A stretch of 64,000 bases of DNA from Chloracidobacterium sp. (GTDB lineage Bacteria > Acidobacteriota > Blastocatellia > Pyrinomonadales > Pyrinomonadaceae), in assembly GCA_016715795.1 (NCBI GenBank), contig JADJXP010000002.1, forward strand, positions 2,108,001-2,172,000, written 5' to 3'. This document shows, piece by piece, positions 34,342 to 42,675 of the stretch (position 1 is the stretch's first letter; each line of letters opens with the position of its first letter). Both the position numbers and the translations under genes were made by a program. The notes under the pieces are model-generated. The model was not told where the DNA came from. It was given only the letters and a program-made list of their open reading frames with translations, and did no database searches.

Positions 34342-34544
34342 CTATTTTCTCAGGAATTTCTACGGTGATTATAGAACGACACCTCGAAAAAAAAGAATTG
34401 GGTCATGCCCCTTTTTGATAGCGTTTCTCGTTTAGATAAGCAGGAAACAATAAACGGCAGAGCGGCTGCTTGAAACGAGTGCGGCGGCCTCTCAGAACAA
34501 GCCTCAGTCTCTGCACTCAAATTGAATAAGAAAAGGAGATCATT

Positions 34545-35000
34545 ATGAAGCGTAGCATTATTCTAGTCTGTTCGCTCTTCGTCCTTATGCTGACGATGAG
34601 CATCGCCACATCCGCACAGGTCAAGCGGCCGTATCACGACGGCTCGGTTTGGACGATCGGCGTCATTCAGATAAAGCCGGGCATGGGGTCCGCATACATG
34701 AACTATCTCGCCACCGACTGGAAACGAAACCAGGAAGCCATGAAAAAGGCCGGCATAATCCTGTCATATATGGTGATCTCGACCGAGAGCCATAGCCCGA
34801 ATGACTGGAACCTGCTCCTACTGACCGAATACAAGGATCTCGCGACCATGGAGGCCAATGAAGACAAGGCAGACAATCTGGCACAAACGGTCGTCGGCAA
34901 CGATGCCGCGCAAATGCAGGGCTATCGCGACCGATTGCAGATCCGCGAAGTACTGGGCGACCGTCTCGCCCGGCAGATCGTGCTTGAGCCAAAGCAATAA
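34545..35000 (+). CDS. Exported small protein, dimeric alpha/beta-barrel type
   Basis: A 151-residue protein with signal peptide (1-24, cleaving near TSAQ). The mature part has the pattern of dimeric ferredoxin-like barrels: WTIGVIQIKPGMGSAYMNYLATDWKRNQEAMKKAG and WNLLLLTEYKDLATMEANEDKAD. It has no catalytic residues I recognise. A strong ribosome site (AAAAGGAG) precedes ATG 34545. It is divergent from the sigma/kinase pair, with a 203-bp intergenic region in which I see only an A-rich tract (about 34387-34397). Confidence 0.7.
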   Translation: MKRSIILVCSLFVLMLTMSIATSAQVKRPYHDGSVWTIGVIQIKPGMGSAYMNYLATDWKRNQEAMKKAGIILSYMVISTESHSPNDWNLLLLTEYKDLATMEANEDKADNLAQTVVGNDAAQMQGYRDRLQIREVLGDRLARQIVLEPKQ

Positions 35001-35005
35001 GGAAG

Positions 35006-35075
35006 CAATACAGAGTCACAGGGAACCTCGGAATCAAGCCGGGGTCTCTGTGTTCTCTGTGGCGTTGTGGTAAGT
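35006..35075. repeat. CTCTGTGTTCTCTGTGG-type repeat downstream of the barrel protein
   Basis: ACAGAGTCACAGGGAACC and GGTCTCTGTGTTCTCTGTGG form two arms around CTCGGAATCAAGCCGGG. This is a relative of the inverted repeat at 25850-25921. Confidence 0.6.
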
Positions 35076-35163
35076 TTCTCTCTAACCGGAGAGAGTAAAA
35101 AAATGCGCGACGAAAAGATCGTGCTGACCGCACGTTTGAACGTGAAAAGCTTAGGACGTTATT

Positions 35164-35974
35164 CTAGCTCAATAACTGCCATTTCGTACGGGTGTAGGCG
35201 ATGTTGAAGCCGTTCTTCTGGGCGTTCTTCTGCGACTGGCTCCCGGGCGAGGCAGCCATCATAGCGAGGGTGCAGCCGTTGTTGGTGGCTAATTCAAGCC
35301 TCGCCGACAACAAAGCATTCTGACAACCGCGATTGCGTGCCTCGGGCACAGTGCTCGCGCCGGCAAGAAGCGCTGTGTCCTTGTACACGAACATGATTCC
35401 CGTCCCTGCCGCCTGACCATCGATCTCGGCAAGCCAGGGGAACGAACCGGCACATTGCGCGCTCACTTGGCCAAAATTGAACAATGAATTCCGCCAGGCT
35501 CTCGTGCTCGGTCGCCCAGCCCGCTGCCGAGGTTCGGGCCCACAGCTCAACCTCGTCGTCGGCAATGACACGGGTTACGATCAATCCATCAGTTTGCGAG
35601 GTTTCCCTTGTGCTGAGATCTAAGAAGAGCAAATTTGACTGCTCGATTGGACGATAACCGCGCTCGATCAGCATCGACATCAACGACTGATCGGCCAGCG
35701 GGCTGATCTCGTGGTGCGTCGCCGCCCCGCGGGAGAAAAAAAACTCCTCGATCTCGTCAAAAACTTTGTTGGTCGTCGGTTCGAACATGCCCAGGCCAAA
35801 CGTCTGCGTACACGGCGAATCAACTCCATCAAACATCGCATACGCCCCGCCGACCTCGATCCAACAGGCACCGCTATCGGGTCGCAGACGTGCCCGTGTC
35901 TCGATAAAATCAGCATTCGCGCGTGCCTCAGCACGTTCGAGCCTTTGAGCAAGTTCACGGTCGGCGTGGATCAT
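35164..35974 (-). pseudogene. GNAT acetyltransferase broken by a one-base frameshift
   Basis: The N-terminal part (MIHADRELAQRLERAEARAN..., up to EFIVQF) is read in one frame and the acetyl-CoA-binding part (GQVSAQCAGSFPWLAEIDG...TGIMFVYKDTALLAGASTVPEARNRGCQNALLSARL) in another. The junction is a run of four A (35473-35476, plus strand). Removing one base restores a single reading frame of about 269 codons with the expected R-x-x-G-x-x pocket (RNRGCQ). ATG 35974 shares a base with the dihydropyrimidinase stop (TGATG). The frameshift may be a real mutation or a homopolymer sequencing error. Confidence 0.85.
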
Positions 35975-37353
35975 CAGATCCTCACGCACTCGCCGCGTTT
36001 GATGAACTGGCCGTCGCCTTGTTTACCGGTGTGTTCGCCGTTTCGGATGACGACACGGCCGCGTGAGAGGACCGTTTCGACCTTGCCTTTGATCGTCCAG
36101 CCTTCGTAGGAGGAATAATCGACGTTCATGTGTTCGTGCTCGACGCCAAATGTCGTCTCGTCGTTCGGGTCGAAGATGACGATGTCTGCGTCCGAGCCGA
36201 CCGCGATAGTTCCCTTTTTCGGGAACATGCCGAACATCTTGGCGGCGGTAGTCGAGGTGAGTTCAACAAAGCGATTGAGCGAAATTCGATTCTCGACAAC
36301 GCCGCCGTTGTAGATGAGGGCGAGGCGATTTTCAACGCCGGGAGCGCCGTTCGGGATCTTTGTGAAATCGCCGAGGCCGAGCTCTTTTTGCTCTTTCATG
36401 CAGAATGGACAGTGGTCGGTCGAGATCACCTGCAGATCGTCCATCTTGAGGCCTTTCCAAAGCTCACCGCAGTTATGCTTCTCGCGCAGCGGCGGTGTCA
36501 TCACGTACTTCGCCCCGTCCCAGCCGTCGCCGTAATCGTCGATATTGTGAAACAGATATTGCGGACAGGTTTCGGCAAACGCCGGAATTCCCCGATCTCT
36601 AGCTTGCCGCACCTGGTTTAGCGCGTCCGTGCACGACAGATGCACGATGTAAACCGGCGACTCAGCCATCTCGGCTATCGCGATAGCGCGATGTACGCCT
36701 TCGGCCTCGGCGATGGTTGGGCGAGTAACCGCGTGATATTTCGGAGCGGTTCGTCCGTCGGCGAGAAACCGCTTGATGATCTCGTTGATGACGATCCCAT
36801 TTTCGGCGTGCATACAGATGAGGCCGCCGCTGTTTCCCGCCGCAGACATTGCCCGAAATATCGTCGCATCGTCCGCCAAAAACACGCCCGGATACGCCAT
36901 GAACAGCTTGAACGAAGTGATGCCTTCGTCCATCAGCGAATACATCTCTTTCTCGCTGCCGTCCTCAAACTCGGTCGTGATCAGATGAAAACCATAGTCG
37001 ATGCAAGTCTTCCCTTCCGCCTTCTTACGCCACGCATCGACACCCGCAGTCATTGATTCGCCCTTCGTCTGCACCGCAAAATCAATGATCGTCGTCGTCC
37101 CGCCATGGGCAGCCGCCCGCGTACCGGTAAAAAAATCGTCGGAGCTTTGAGTCCCGCCAAACGGCAATTCCATATGCGTATGCGGATCGATCCCGCCGGG
37201 AATGACAAGCTTGCCCGATGCGTCGATAACGACATCGGCCTCGACATCGAGGGACTTGCCAATAGTCGTCACCGTCTCGCCATCGATAAAGATGTCGGCG
37301 ATGTAATCGTCAACCGCAGTGACCACTCGTCCGTTTTTGATCAAGGTTCTCAT
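35974..37353 (-). CDS. hydA: Dihydropyrimidinase (D-hydantoinase)
   Basis: Opens the ring of dihydrouracil/dihydrothymine, second step of the pathway. It has 459 residues from ATG 37353. Zinc ligands of the amidohydrolase barrel: PHTHM (His-x-His), the carboxylated Lys in SFKLFMAYPG, His in CMHAENG, His in VHLSCTDA and Asp in STDHCPF. Length and motifs match. It begins 4 nt after a nucleotidyltransferase-like gene. A second, diverged copy of its first 36 codons lies upstream of that gene (38101-38217), so the 5' end has been displaced. Confidence 0.95.
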   Translation of the reverse strand: MRTLIKNGRVVTAVDDYIADIFIDGETVTTIGKSLDVEADVVIDASGKLVIPGGIDPHTHMELPFGGTQSSDDFFTGTRAAAHGGTTTIIDFAVQTKGESMTAGVDAWRKKAEGKTCIDYGFHLITTEFEDGSEKEMYSLMDEGITSFKLFMAYPGVFLADDATIFRAMSAAGNSGGLICMHAENGIVINEIIKRFLADGRTAPKYHAVTRPTIAEAEGVHRAIAIAEMAESPVYIVHLSCTDALNQVRQARDRGIPAFAETCPQYLFHNIDDYGDGWDGAKYVMTPPLREKHNCGELWKGLKMDDLQVISTDHCPFCMKEQKELGLGDFTKIPNGAPGVENRLALIYNGGVVENRISLNRFVELTSTTAAKMFGMFPKKGTIAVGSDADIVIFDPNDETTFGVEHEHMNVDYSSYEGWTIKGKVETVLSRGRVVIRNGEHTGKQGDGQFIKRGECVRI

Positions 37354-37357
37354 AAAC

Positions 37358-37843
37358 TCAGTCTTCGTCCGAGAATGCTTGTTTAAGCGCGTATAGTTCC
37401 TTAAGCCCTGGAGTATCTTTCTCGCGGCCAGCTTCGGTTTTCGCACGGATCAGGCCATCAATCGAGAGGATTCTAACCTCGTTCCCATCAATATCGACGA
37501 TAACACTGTCGTTGACCGCATCGAGATAGGTTCCAACGCCCTTTACCTCGCCCAGCAGATCAATGTTTCCAAGAGTGGTGTCAAACGTAAAATTTGTCCC
37601 GTTGTACAACGTTGCCACATCCCAGACGAATGGGAGATCATCAGGAATTCCTCTCGGCCTTGGCTCAAATGGCGCTAAGGCTTCAGCTATTTTTTTTAGA
37701 TTCTCTCTTTCGCGGGAGTAACAAATGTCTAGGTCTTGTGTCAGGTAAGAAGAACCATGACTACGAATCGCCATACCGCCAACGACAACAAAATCAACAC
37801 GATGTTGTGCAAGTGTAATGATGGCTTCGACCAACAGGCTCAT
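37358..37843 (-). CDS. Nucleotidyltransferase-fold protein, AbiEii/MNT-like (toxin-antitoxin-type)
   Basis: A 161-residue protein of the nucleotidyltransferase fold. VDFVVVGGMAIRSHGSSYLTQDLDICYSRE contains the G-G-x-A variant of the GS motif and the D-x-D pair (DLDI). A later acidic strand is GNIDLLG. This layout is typical of AbiEii/DUF6036-like proteins found in toxin-antitoxin pairs. It overlaps the small gene upstream by 4 nt. It ends 4 nt before hydA and is probably co-transcribed with it. Function is not demonstrated. Confidence 0.78.
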   Translation of the reverse strand: MSLLVEAIITLAQHRVDFVVVGGMAIRSHGSSYLTQDLDICYSRERENLKKIAEALAPFEPRPRGIPDDLPFVWDVATLYNGTNFTFDTTLGNIDLLGEVKGVGTYLDAVNDSVIVDIDGNEVRILSIDGLIRAKTEAGREKDTPGLKELYALKQAFSDED

Positions 37844-38046
37844 TTATTCTTCTTTGCTTTCGCTTTACGGATTGCATCGGCAAGGACATCTAAACCATTA
37901 TTGATGTCATCATTCTTTCGCAACCGTTCTTCCGGGGTCAGACGCAGGTTCGAGACCAACAGCGTAAGATCGATGCCGTAGTCCCTCGCCTCGGCGATCT
38001 TGCTTCCGGGACGCGGGTTTAGCAGTTTCTCTTCGGGCGTTCTCAT
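37840..38046 (-). CDS. Small partner protein of the nucleotidyltransferase
   Basis: A 68-residue charged protein (IAEARDYGIDLTLLVSNLRLTPEERLRKNDDINNGLDVLADAIRKAKAKKNK) with a basic C-terminal tail. The TPEERL...LRK pattern is common in small partners of this nucleotidyltransferase group. It overlaps the partner by 4 nt. I do not recognise a DNA-binding domain. The role is probably antitoxin or regulator, inferred from context only. Confidence 0.65.
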   Translation of the reverse strand: MRTPEEKLLNPRPGSKIAEARDYGIDLTLLVSNLRLTPEERLRKNDDINNGLDVLADAIRKAKAKKNK

Positions 38047-38100
38047 AGGATTATTCTAACTCAAGACAGCGCGATTTAGACGGTAAACCGCAAGCTGCGA

Positions 38101-38217
38101 TCAATCCCCCAGCAGCGATTTCCCAATTGTGGTCACCGCATCGCCGTTGATGAAGATATCGGCGACATAGTCGTCACCCGCGGTCACAACTCGCCCGTTC
38201 TTGATTAGAGTGCTCAT
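38101..38217 (-). pseudogene. Displaced 5' remnant of a dihydropyrimidinase gene
   Basis: The frame from ATG 38217 gives MSTLIKNGRVVTAGDDYVAD then IFINGDAVTTIGKSLLGD and a stop. Residues 1-36 match hydA (MRTLIKNGRVVTAVDDYIAD, IFIDGETVTTIGKSL). Most nucleotide differences are at third positions, so this is a diverged homologous gene start rather than a recent copy. It is cut after the SL codons, and beyond it come the small/nucleotidyltransferase pair and then the complete hydA. This suggests that a cassette replaced the original gene head. Confidence 0.9.
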
Positions 38218-38553
38218 ATCTTTTTTTCAATGACTAAATTTACCGTCCAGTCGCCGACTTCGTCAGGATCAATCCCTCTATGGCTGGCGCCGTCAAGCAG
38301 CCAATTCGAATCGCCACCAAGGGCCGCCGCCGGGGCGTGGATGATGTGAACGCATATTAAATCGTCTGTTTTTGAGTACTGTATTTTCACTAATTACGGT
38401 ACTTCAATGAATTCGGTGTTCACATATACGAATCCATGCTTTTCAACGCCGTAATACCAAGTACGGACGTTTTGCGATTCCACACTTCAAACCTTACGAG
38501 TAATTTCATAATTCTCAGTCCCATTGTAAACCTCCCCCGATTTTCCTGATGAT
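38214..38553 (-). pseudogene. Probable degenerate coding stretch upstream of the hydA remnant
   Basis: One minus-strand frame is open in three segments separated by single TGA and TAA codons. The first contains GEVYNGTENYEITRKV, the second VRTWYYGVEKHGFVYVNTEF, and the third 58 codons from GTG 38390 to a TGA that overlaps the hydA remnant ATG by 4 nt (KTDDLICVHIIHAP, NWLLDGASHRGID). The segments keep one phase and look protein-like, but I know no family. They might instead be separate short ORFs. I see no promoter here. Confidence 0.4.
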
Positions 38554-40275
38554 TCATTCCGGCAGATTCATCCGTTTCAACAGATCTTTGAATCGCGGGT
38601 CGTTGCGCAAATTATCCAGAGTGATCTCCGTCTTTAGCAGCACCATATAAAAGGTGCGTTCCGTATATCCCCGTTCAAGCCACTCAAAGGCCTGATCTTT
38701 GTCATTTAGTCCGGCGTAAACGCAGGCGATGTTGTATGGAGAAACGTATCGATGCTTTGATAATTCCTTCAATTCTTCCAGCACTTTTTTGGCTTCCGCT
38801 TGTTTTCCCGCCATAGCATAGACAAAACCGAGGTATCCCAAACTTGACGGATTTGCATCTACCAAGCGAGCCTTTTCAAGAGCCGCAATAGCTTCCGGAT
38901 ATTGTTTCTTCCGCCCATATGCCAAGCCCAGAGTTTGATAAGACCCCCAATAATCAGGGTCTATCTCAAGCGCTTTTCGACTCTGTTCGATCGACCGGTC
39001 GTACATGCCCGCCGCCAACAAGTTACCCGCCATGTCCAGGTTTGCGAGCAAGTCGAGCGGCGTTCGCTGCATCACAACTTCCTGTGCTTTGACGGATTCC
39101 TCCAGCCTGCCCATCGCTGAAAGATACACCGGATAATAAACGGGATATGCCAGATCAAGTTCGTTGGCTCGCTTCCAATGTTTTTCGGCCGACGCCCAAT
39201 CCCACTCGTACCAGAACGCACTTCTCCCACGTAGATAGTGGGCCTCGGCAAGCGTATCGTCCAATTCAAGTGCCTTTATCGTCGCTGGAATCGTCTTTGA
39301 CTCTGCCTCGGTGGCAGGCAAATAGTATCCACTTGAAAATGCGTAAGCGTTCGCCATGCCCACGTATGCCAGCGTATAGTTCGGGTCAATGGCAATTGCT
39401 TGTTGATAAAATTCAATGCCCTTCTTGTAACCGTCTTCTGTGTATTTTGACAGATAAAAATTGCCTTTGAGATAGAGTTGGTACGCTTCCGGATTAGTCG
39501 TGTAAGTTTTGGTTACCTTCGTTACATCTTCGCCTGTAAGTTTGTTTTTGATCTTGACCGACACGTCGCGGGCAATGTCCGCCTGAAGCGTGACAAGATC
39601 CGACTGCTTGCGGTTGTAGGTCTCGCTCCAAACAACTTTATCCAGCGAAATATCTATCAACTCGACAAAGAGTGAGATGTCCTGCCCACGCTGCACCACG
39701 CGCCCGTTCAAGATCGCCTGAACATTCAGCTCTTTGCCGATAGTCTGCGGATCGGTCTCCTTGCCTTTGTAACGAAACACAGAAGATCGAGGCTTGACGT
39801 TTAAATTTGGCAGTTGGGACAAGCTGCTTATCAGTGTCTCGGTCATACCGTCACTCAGGTATTCGACATCCGCATTGCCGCTTTCATTGACAAAAGGCAT
39901 TACAGCGATAGATTCGATCTGTTTGGTGTTTGAAGCAAAGTATCGATAGCCAAAAAACCCGCCAAGCACGATCACCGCCAACCCCAACGCAGTCAACAGC
40001 GGCTTCGCCGCCCTATTTGCGGAAAGGCTCCGCTTTTCCGAAGCCTCACCAATACTTTTTTGTGGCTCCGCCGCCGCTTCGGTCGTGTGGATAAACGGAC
40101 GGGTCTTTGCCTCATCGAACTGGCCGCCCGCTGACGCCGCTCGGTCTGACAGGATCGCCGTGGCTGGTTCATCGGGCGACGGTACGGAACCCTGGACAAG
40201 CGCAGCTCCATCTTCGAGACAGTAGAGCAGAGTGTCGTCGGCGTAGTTTCGCCGGCATTCAGGGCAGCGTTTCAT
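38554..40275 (-). CDS. Zinc-ribbon, FlgO/TolB-N-like and TPR transmembrane protein
   Basis: A 573-residue protein. A zinc ribbon opens it (CPECRRNYADDTLLYC, Cys 4/7/18). A Pro/Ala-rich linker and one transmembrane segment (about 92-112) follow. Then comes a FlgO/adenylate-cyclase-associated type domain (about 120-265; IESIAVMPFVNESGNADVEYLSDGMTETLI, LNGRVVQRGQDISLFVELID) and at least six TPR units to the end. This architecture is frequent in Acidobacteria, often with a winged-helix or kinase domain instead of the ribbon. It is probably a membrane scaffold or signalling protein. No partner is evident. Confidence 0.85.
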   Translation of the reverse strand: MKRCPECRRNYADDTLLYCLEDGAALVQGSVPSPDEPATAILSDRAASAGGQFDEAKTRPFIHTTEAAAEPQKSIGEASEKRSLSANRAAKPLLTALGLAVIVLGGFFGYRYFASNTKQIESIAVMPFVNESGNADVEYLSDGMTETLISSLSQLPNLNVKPRSSVFRYKGKETDPQTIGKELNVQAILNGRVVQRGQDISLFVELIDISLDKVVWSETYNRKQSDLVTLQADIARDVSVKIKNKLTGEDVTKVTKTYTTNPEAYQLYLKGNFYLSKYTEDGYKKGIEFYQQAIAIDPNYTLAYVGMANAYAFSSGYYLPATEAESKTIPATIKALELDDTLAEAHYLRGRSAFWYEWDWASAEKHWKRANELDLAYPVYYPVYLSAMGRLEESVKAQEVVMQRTPLDLLANLDMAGNLLAAGMYDRSIEQSRKALEIDPDYWGSYQTLGLAYGRKKQYPEAIAALEKARLVDANPSSLGYLGFVYAMAGKQAEAKKVLEELKELSKHRYVSPYNIACVYAGLNDKDQAFEWLERGYTERTFYMVLLKTEITLDNLRNDPRFKDLLKRMNLPE

Positions 40276-40288
40276 ATTCGCAGCTGAG

Positions 40289-41227
40289 TTAAGGTTGATT
40301 CAGGAATCCGAGCACCACATTTTGAAACTTTCTGTAGTTCTTCTCAAGCAAAATTGCGTGGCCGCCGTCGGGAAGAAAGGCGTAGCTTTTGTAATTGGTT
40401 CCGAGCTTTTCAAAAAATTCCAGCGTTTGTGCTTCGGTACCCAGGAAATCCTTTTCAGGACGAATAATTAGCGTAGGAACCTTAATCGCAGCAGGGTCTA
40501 TAAGCGGCAGTTTGGTCAGCATATCGACTCTCACGCCGTTCGGGGCTTTCGGTACTTCTTTCAGGGCTTCTTTGACATACAGGTCAACAACATCGGGCTC
40601 AAATTGCCCGGGAATAAAATCCGACCTCGCACCGGCTTCGTCAGTCTTGCGGTATTGTTCGGTTGGCGGCGCGGGAAGTCTCATTCCCGGCGGCGGCTTC
40701 CATGCCATCGCGAACAGGATCAGCTTTTCTACCTTTTCCGGATGCCGCATCGTGAAAAGGCCGGTTGTCTGCGTTCCCCACGACCAGCCGAGGATATTCA
40801 TTTTCTCGACACCGCGGAGCTTTGTGATGTATTCGACAGCCGCGCCAATATCGCCGGCGGCCGACGACGTGTCCGACCAATCCTTGTCGGTCTTTTCCGA
40901 CCTGCCGTAGCCGTGAATGTCGATCGCCCAGACGTCATAGCCGTTCCTGGCGAGAAAATCCATCAGCGAATAGTCGCGTATCTGCAAGTCAAAATCCGGC
41001 CGTCCCGTCCACGTTGCTCCGTGAACCAACAGCACGATCTTCTTAGTCTTCGCGAGAGTCTTCGAAAAATCCTTGTGGTATTTCTCCCACAGATAAACCT
41101 TCAAACCATTGCTTGAAACATAATGGTCCTTACCGACAATTCCATTTGTCGTCGCCGCCTTCTGTGCATTAGCAACGACTGCGAGCACCGACATCAACGC
41201 AATAGAAATAAGAAAATTTCTGATCAT
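40289..41227 (-). CDS. Exported alpha/beta hydrolase
   Basis: A 312-residue alpha/beta hydrolase with signal peptide (1-21). The nucleophile elbow is GWSWGTQ (Ser about 144), the oxyanion loop VHGATWTG (about 70-77), the acid Asp is in IRPEKDFLG and His in PDGGHAILLEK. It matches lysophospholipase/esterase-type hydrolases; the substrate is unknown. It is transcribed toward the zinc-ribbon/TPR gene, 13 nt apart, and probably in the same unit. Confidence 0.87.
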   Translation of the reverse strand: MIRNFLISIALMSVLAVVANAQKAATTNGIVGKDHYVSSNGLKVYLWEKYHKDFSKTLAKTKKIVLLVHGATWTGRPDFDLQIRDYSLMDFLARNGYDVWAIDIHGYGRSEKTDKDWSDTSSAAGDIGAAVEYITKLRGVEKMNILGWSWGTQTTGLFTMRHPEKVEKLILFAMAWKPPPGMRLPAPPTEQYRKTDEAGARSDFIPGQFEPDVVDLYVKEALKEVPKAPNGVRVDMLTKLPLIDPAAIKVPTLIIRPEKDFLGTEAQTLEFFEKLGTNYKSYAFLPDGGHAILLEKNYRKFQNVVLGFLNQP

Positions 41228-41264
41228 CAGTTCAAGTTACCATTTTCGATATTCGACACGACAA

Positions 41265-42569
41265 CTAGCAAAGAGAAAACCCCGCATCTAATGCCTCGAC
41301 AAGCCGATCAACTGTGTCTGTTGTCGTATTCAGCATCATTCCGGTGCGGATGACATTGCCGTAGAGGCCGCCTTTGCCGATGAGGACGCCACGGCGTTTT
41401 GTCTCTTCAAAGACTTTCAGGACAGCTTCGGGATTTGGCTCTTTGGTTTTTGGGTCTTTCACGAGTTCGATGGCCTGCATGATGCCCATTCCGCGAACAT
41501 CGCCGATTATGGGGTATTTCTGCTGGAGTTCGAGCAGACGGTCGTGGAAATAGTCGCCGACCACGCGGCAGTTTGTGCGGAGGTCGTCTTCCTCGATCAC
41601 TTTTATAACGGCAAGGCCGACGGCGGTCGAGACAGGATTTCCGCCGAAGGTCGAGAACGTAAGGCCCGGAAACGCGTTCGCGACCTCCTCGGTCGCTATC
41701 GTCCAGCCGATGGGCACACCGTTGCCCATGCCCTTGGCAGATGTGATCATATCGGGCTCAACGCCGTAGTGTTCGATACCGAACCATTTGTCGCCCGTGC
41801 GGCCCCACGCAGTCTGAACCTCGTCAGAAATAAAGAGGCCGCCGTGAGCCTTCGTGATCTCGTGGACCCGTTTGAAGTAATCCTTTGGCGGCACGATGAA
41901 TCCGCCGGCGCCGAGGATCGTCTCGGACATAAACGCCGCGATCTCGCCCGTCGTCGTGGTCTTGATCAGTTCCTCAACGTCGTTCGCGCACGCGAGGCCG
42001 CAATTATCGGGCGTCGCATTGAACGGACAGCGGTAACAATATGGTGCGTGGGCATGAACAAATCCCGCCATCTGCGAGCCGATCGGCTTCCAGTTTGACT
42101 GTCCGACCGTCGAGAGCGCCGTCGCCGAGCGGCCGGCGTAGCTGTGCCTGAGCACGACTATCTCGTGGCGGCCCGTTGCGAGCTTTGCCGCAAGCACGGC
42201 CGTATCGTCAGCCTCAGTGCCGCTGTTGGTGAAGAACGACCTCTTCAGCTTGCCCGGCGTTATCTCAGCCAGCTTCTCCGCCAGGTCGCCCTGCGGCCCG
42301 TTGGCGTAGAGCGTCGAACCGTGTGCAAATGTGTTCACCTGATCGATCCATGCCTTGTTAACGCGCGGCTCGCCGTGGCCAAGGCTCACCGTCAGGACTC
42401 CGCCAAAGCAATCGAGATACTCGTTGCCGGCGTCGTCCCACACCTTCTCGCCCTCACCGCGAACGATGGCAATCGGCTCCTGGTAATACATATGCACGGC
42501 CGGAAAAAGGAACTCACGATGTTTCTCAATCGCACTCTTCAGCGACGATCTCTGTTCTGCTTGACTCAT
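41265..42569 (-). CDS. Class III omega-aminotransferase (AGXT2-like; beta-alanine aminotransferase)
   Basis: PLP-dependent aminotransferase of 434 residues. It contains the class III hallmarks NSGTEADDTA, FISDEVQTAWGRTG, the PLP lysine in ITSAKGMGNGVPIG and FSTFGGNPVS. The alanine-glyoxylate aminotransferase 2 branch includes enzymes acting on beta-alanine and beta-aminoisobutyrate. That would connect the beta-ureidopropionase product to the semialdehyde dehydrogenase, making it the missing pathway step. A Cys-rich loop YCYRCPF...NCGLAC is usual for this branch. Confidence 0.92.
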   Translation of the reverse strand: MSQAEQRSSLKSAIEKHREFLFPAVHMYYQEPIAIVRGEGEKVWDDAGNEYLDCFGGVLTVSLGHGEPRVNKAWIDQVNTFAHGSTLYANGPQGDLAEKLAEITPGKLKRSFFTNSGTEADDTAVLAAKLATGRHEIVVLRHSYAGRSATALSTVGQSNWKPIGSQMAGFVHAHAPYCYRCPFNATPDNCGLACANDVEELIKTTTTGEIAAFMSETILGAGGFIVPPKDYFKRVHEITKAHGGLFISDEVQTAWGRTGDKWFGIEHYGVEPDMITSAKGMGNGVPIGWTIATEEVANAFPGLTFSTFGGNPVSTAVGLAVIKVIEEDDLRTNCRVVGDYFHDRLLELQQKYPIIGDVRGMGIMQAIELVKDPKTKEPNPEAVLKVFEETKRRGVLIGKGGLYGNVIRTGMMLNTTTDTVDRLVEALDAGFSLC

Positions 42570-42675
42570 AATCTTTGCTCACAAAAACACGAAATATGAC
42601 AAAAACGGTAGTCAATTCTACTCCATTTTTGCACGTTTCGTTGCTATCGAGATTGGAATTTATCGTCGGGCTCGC

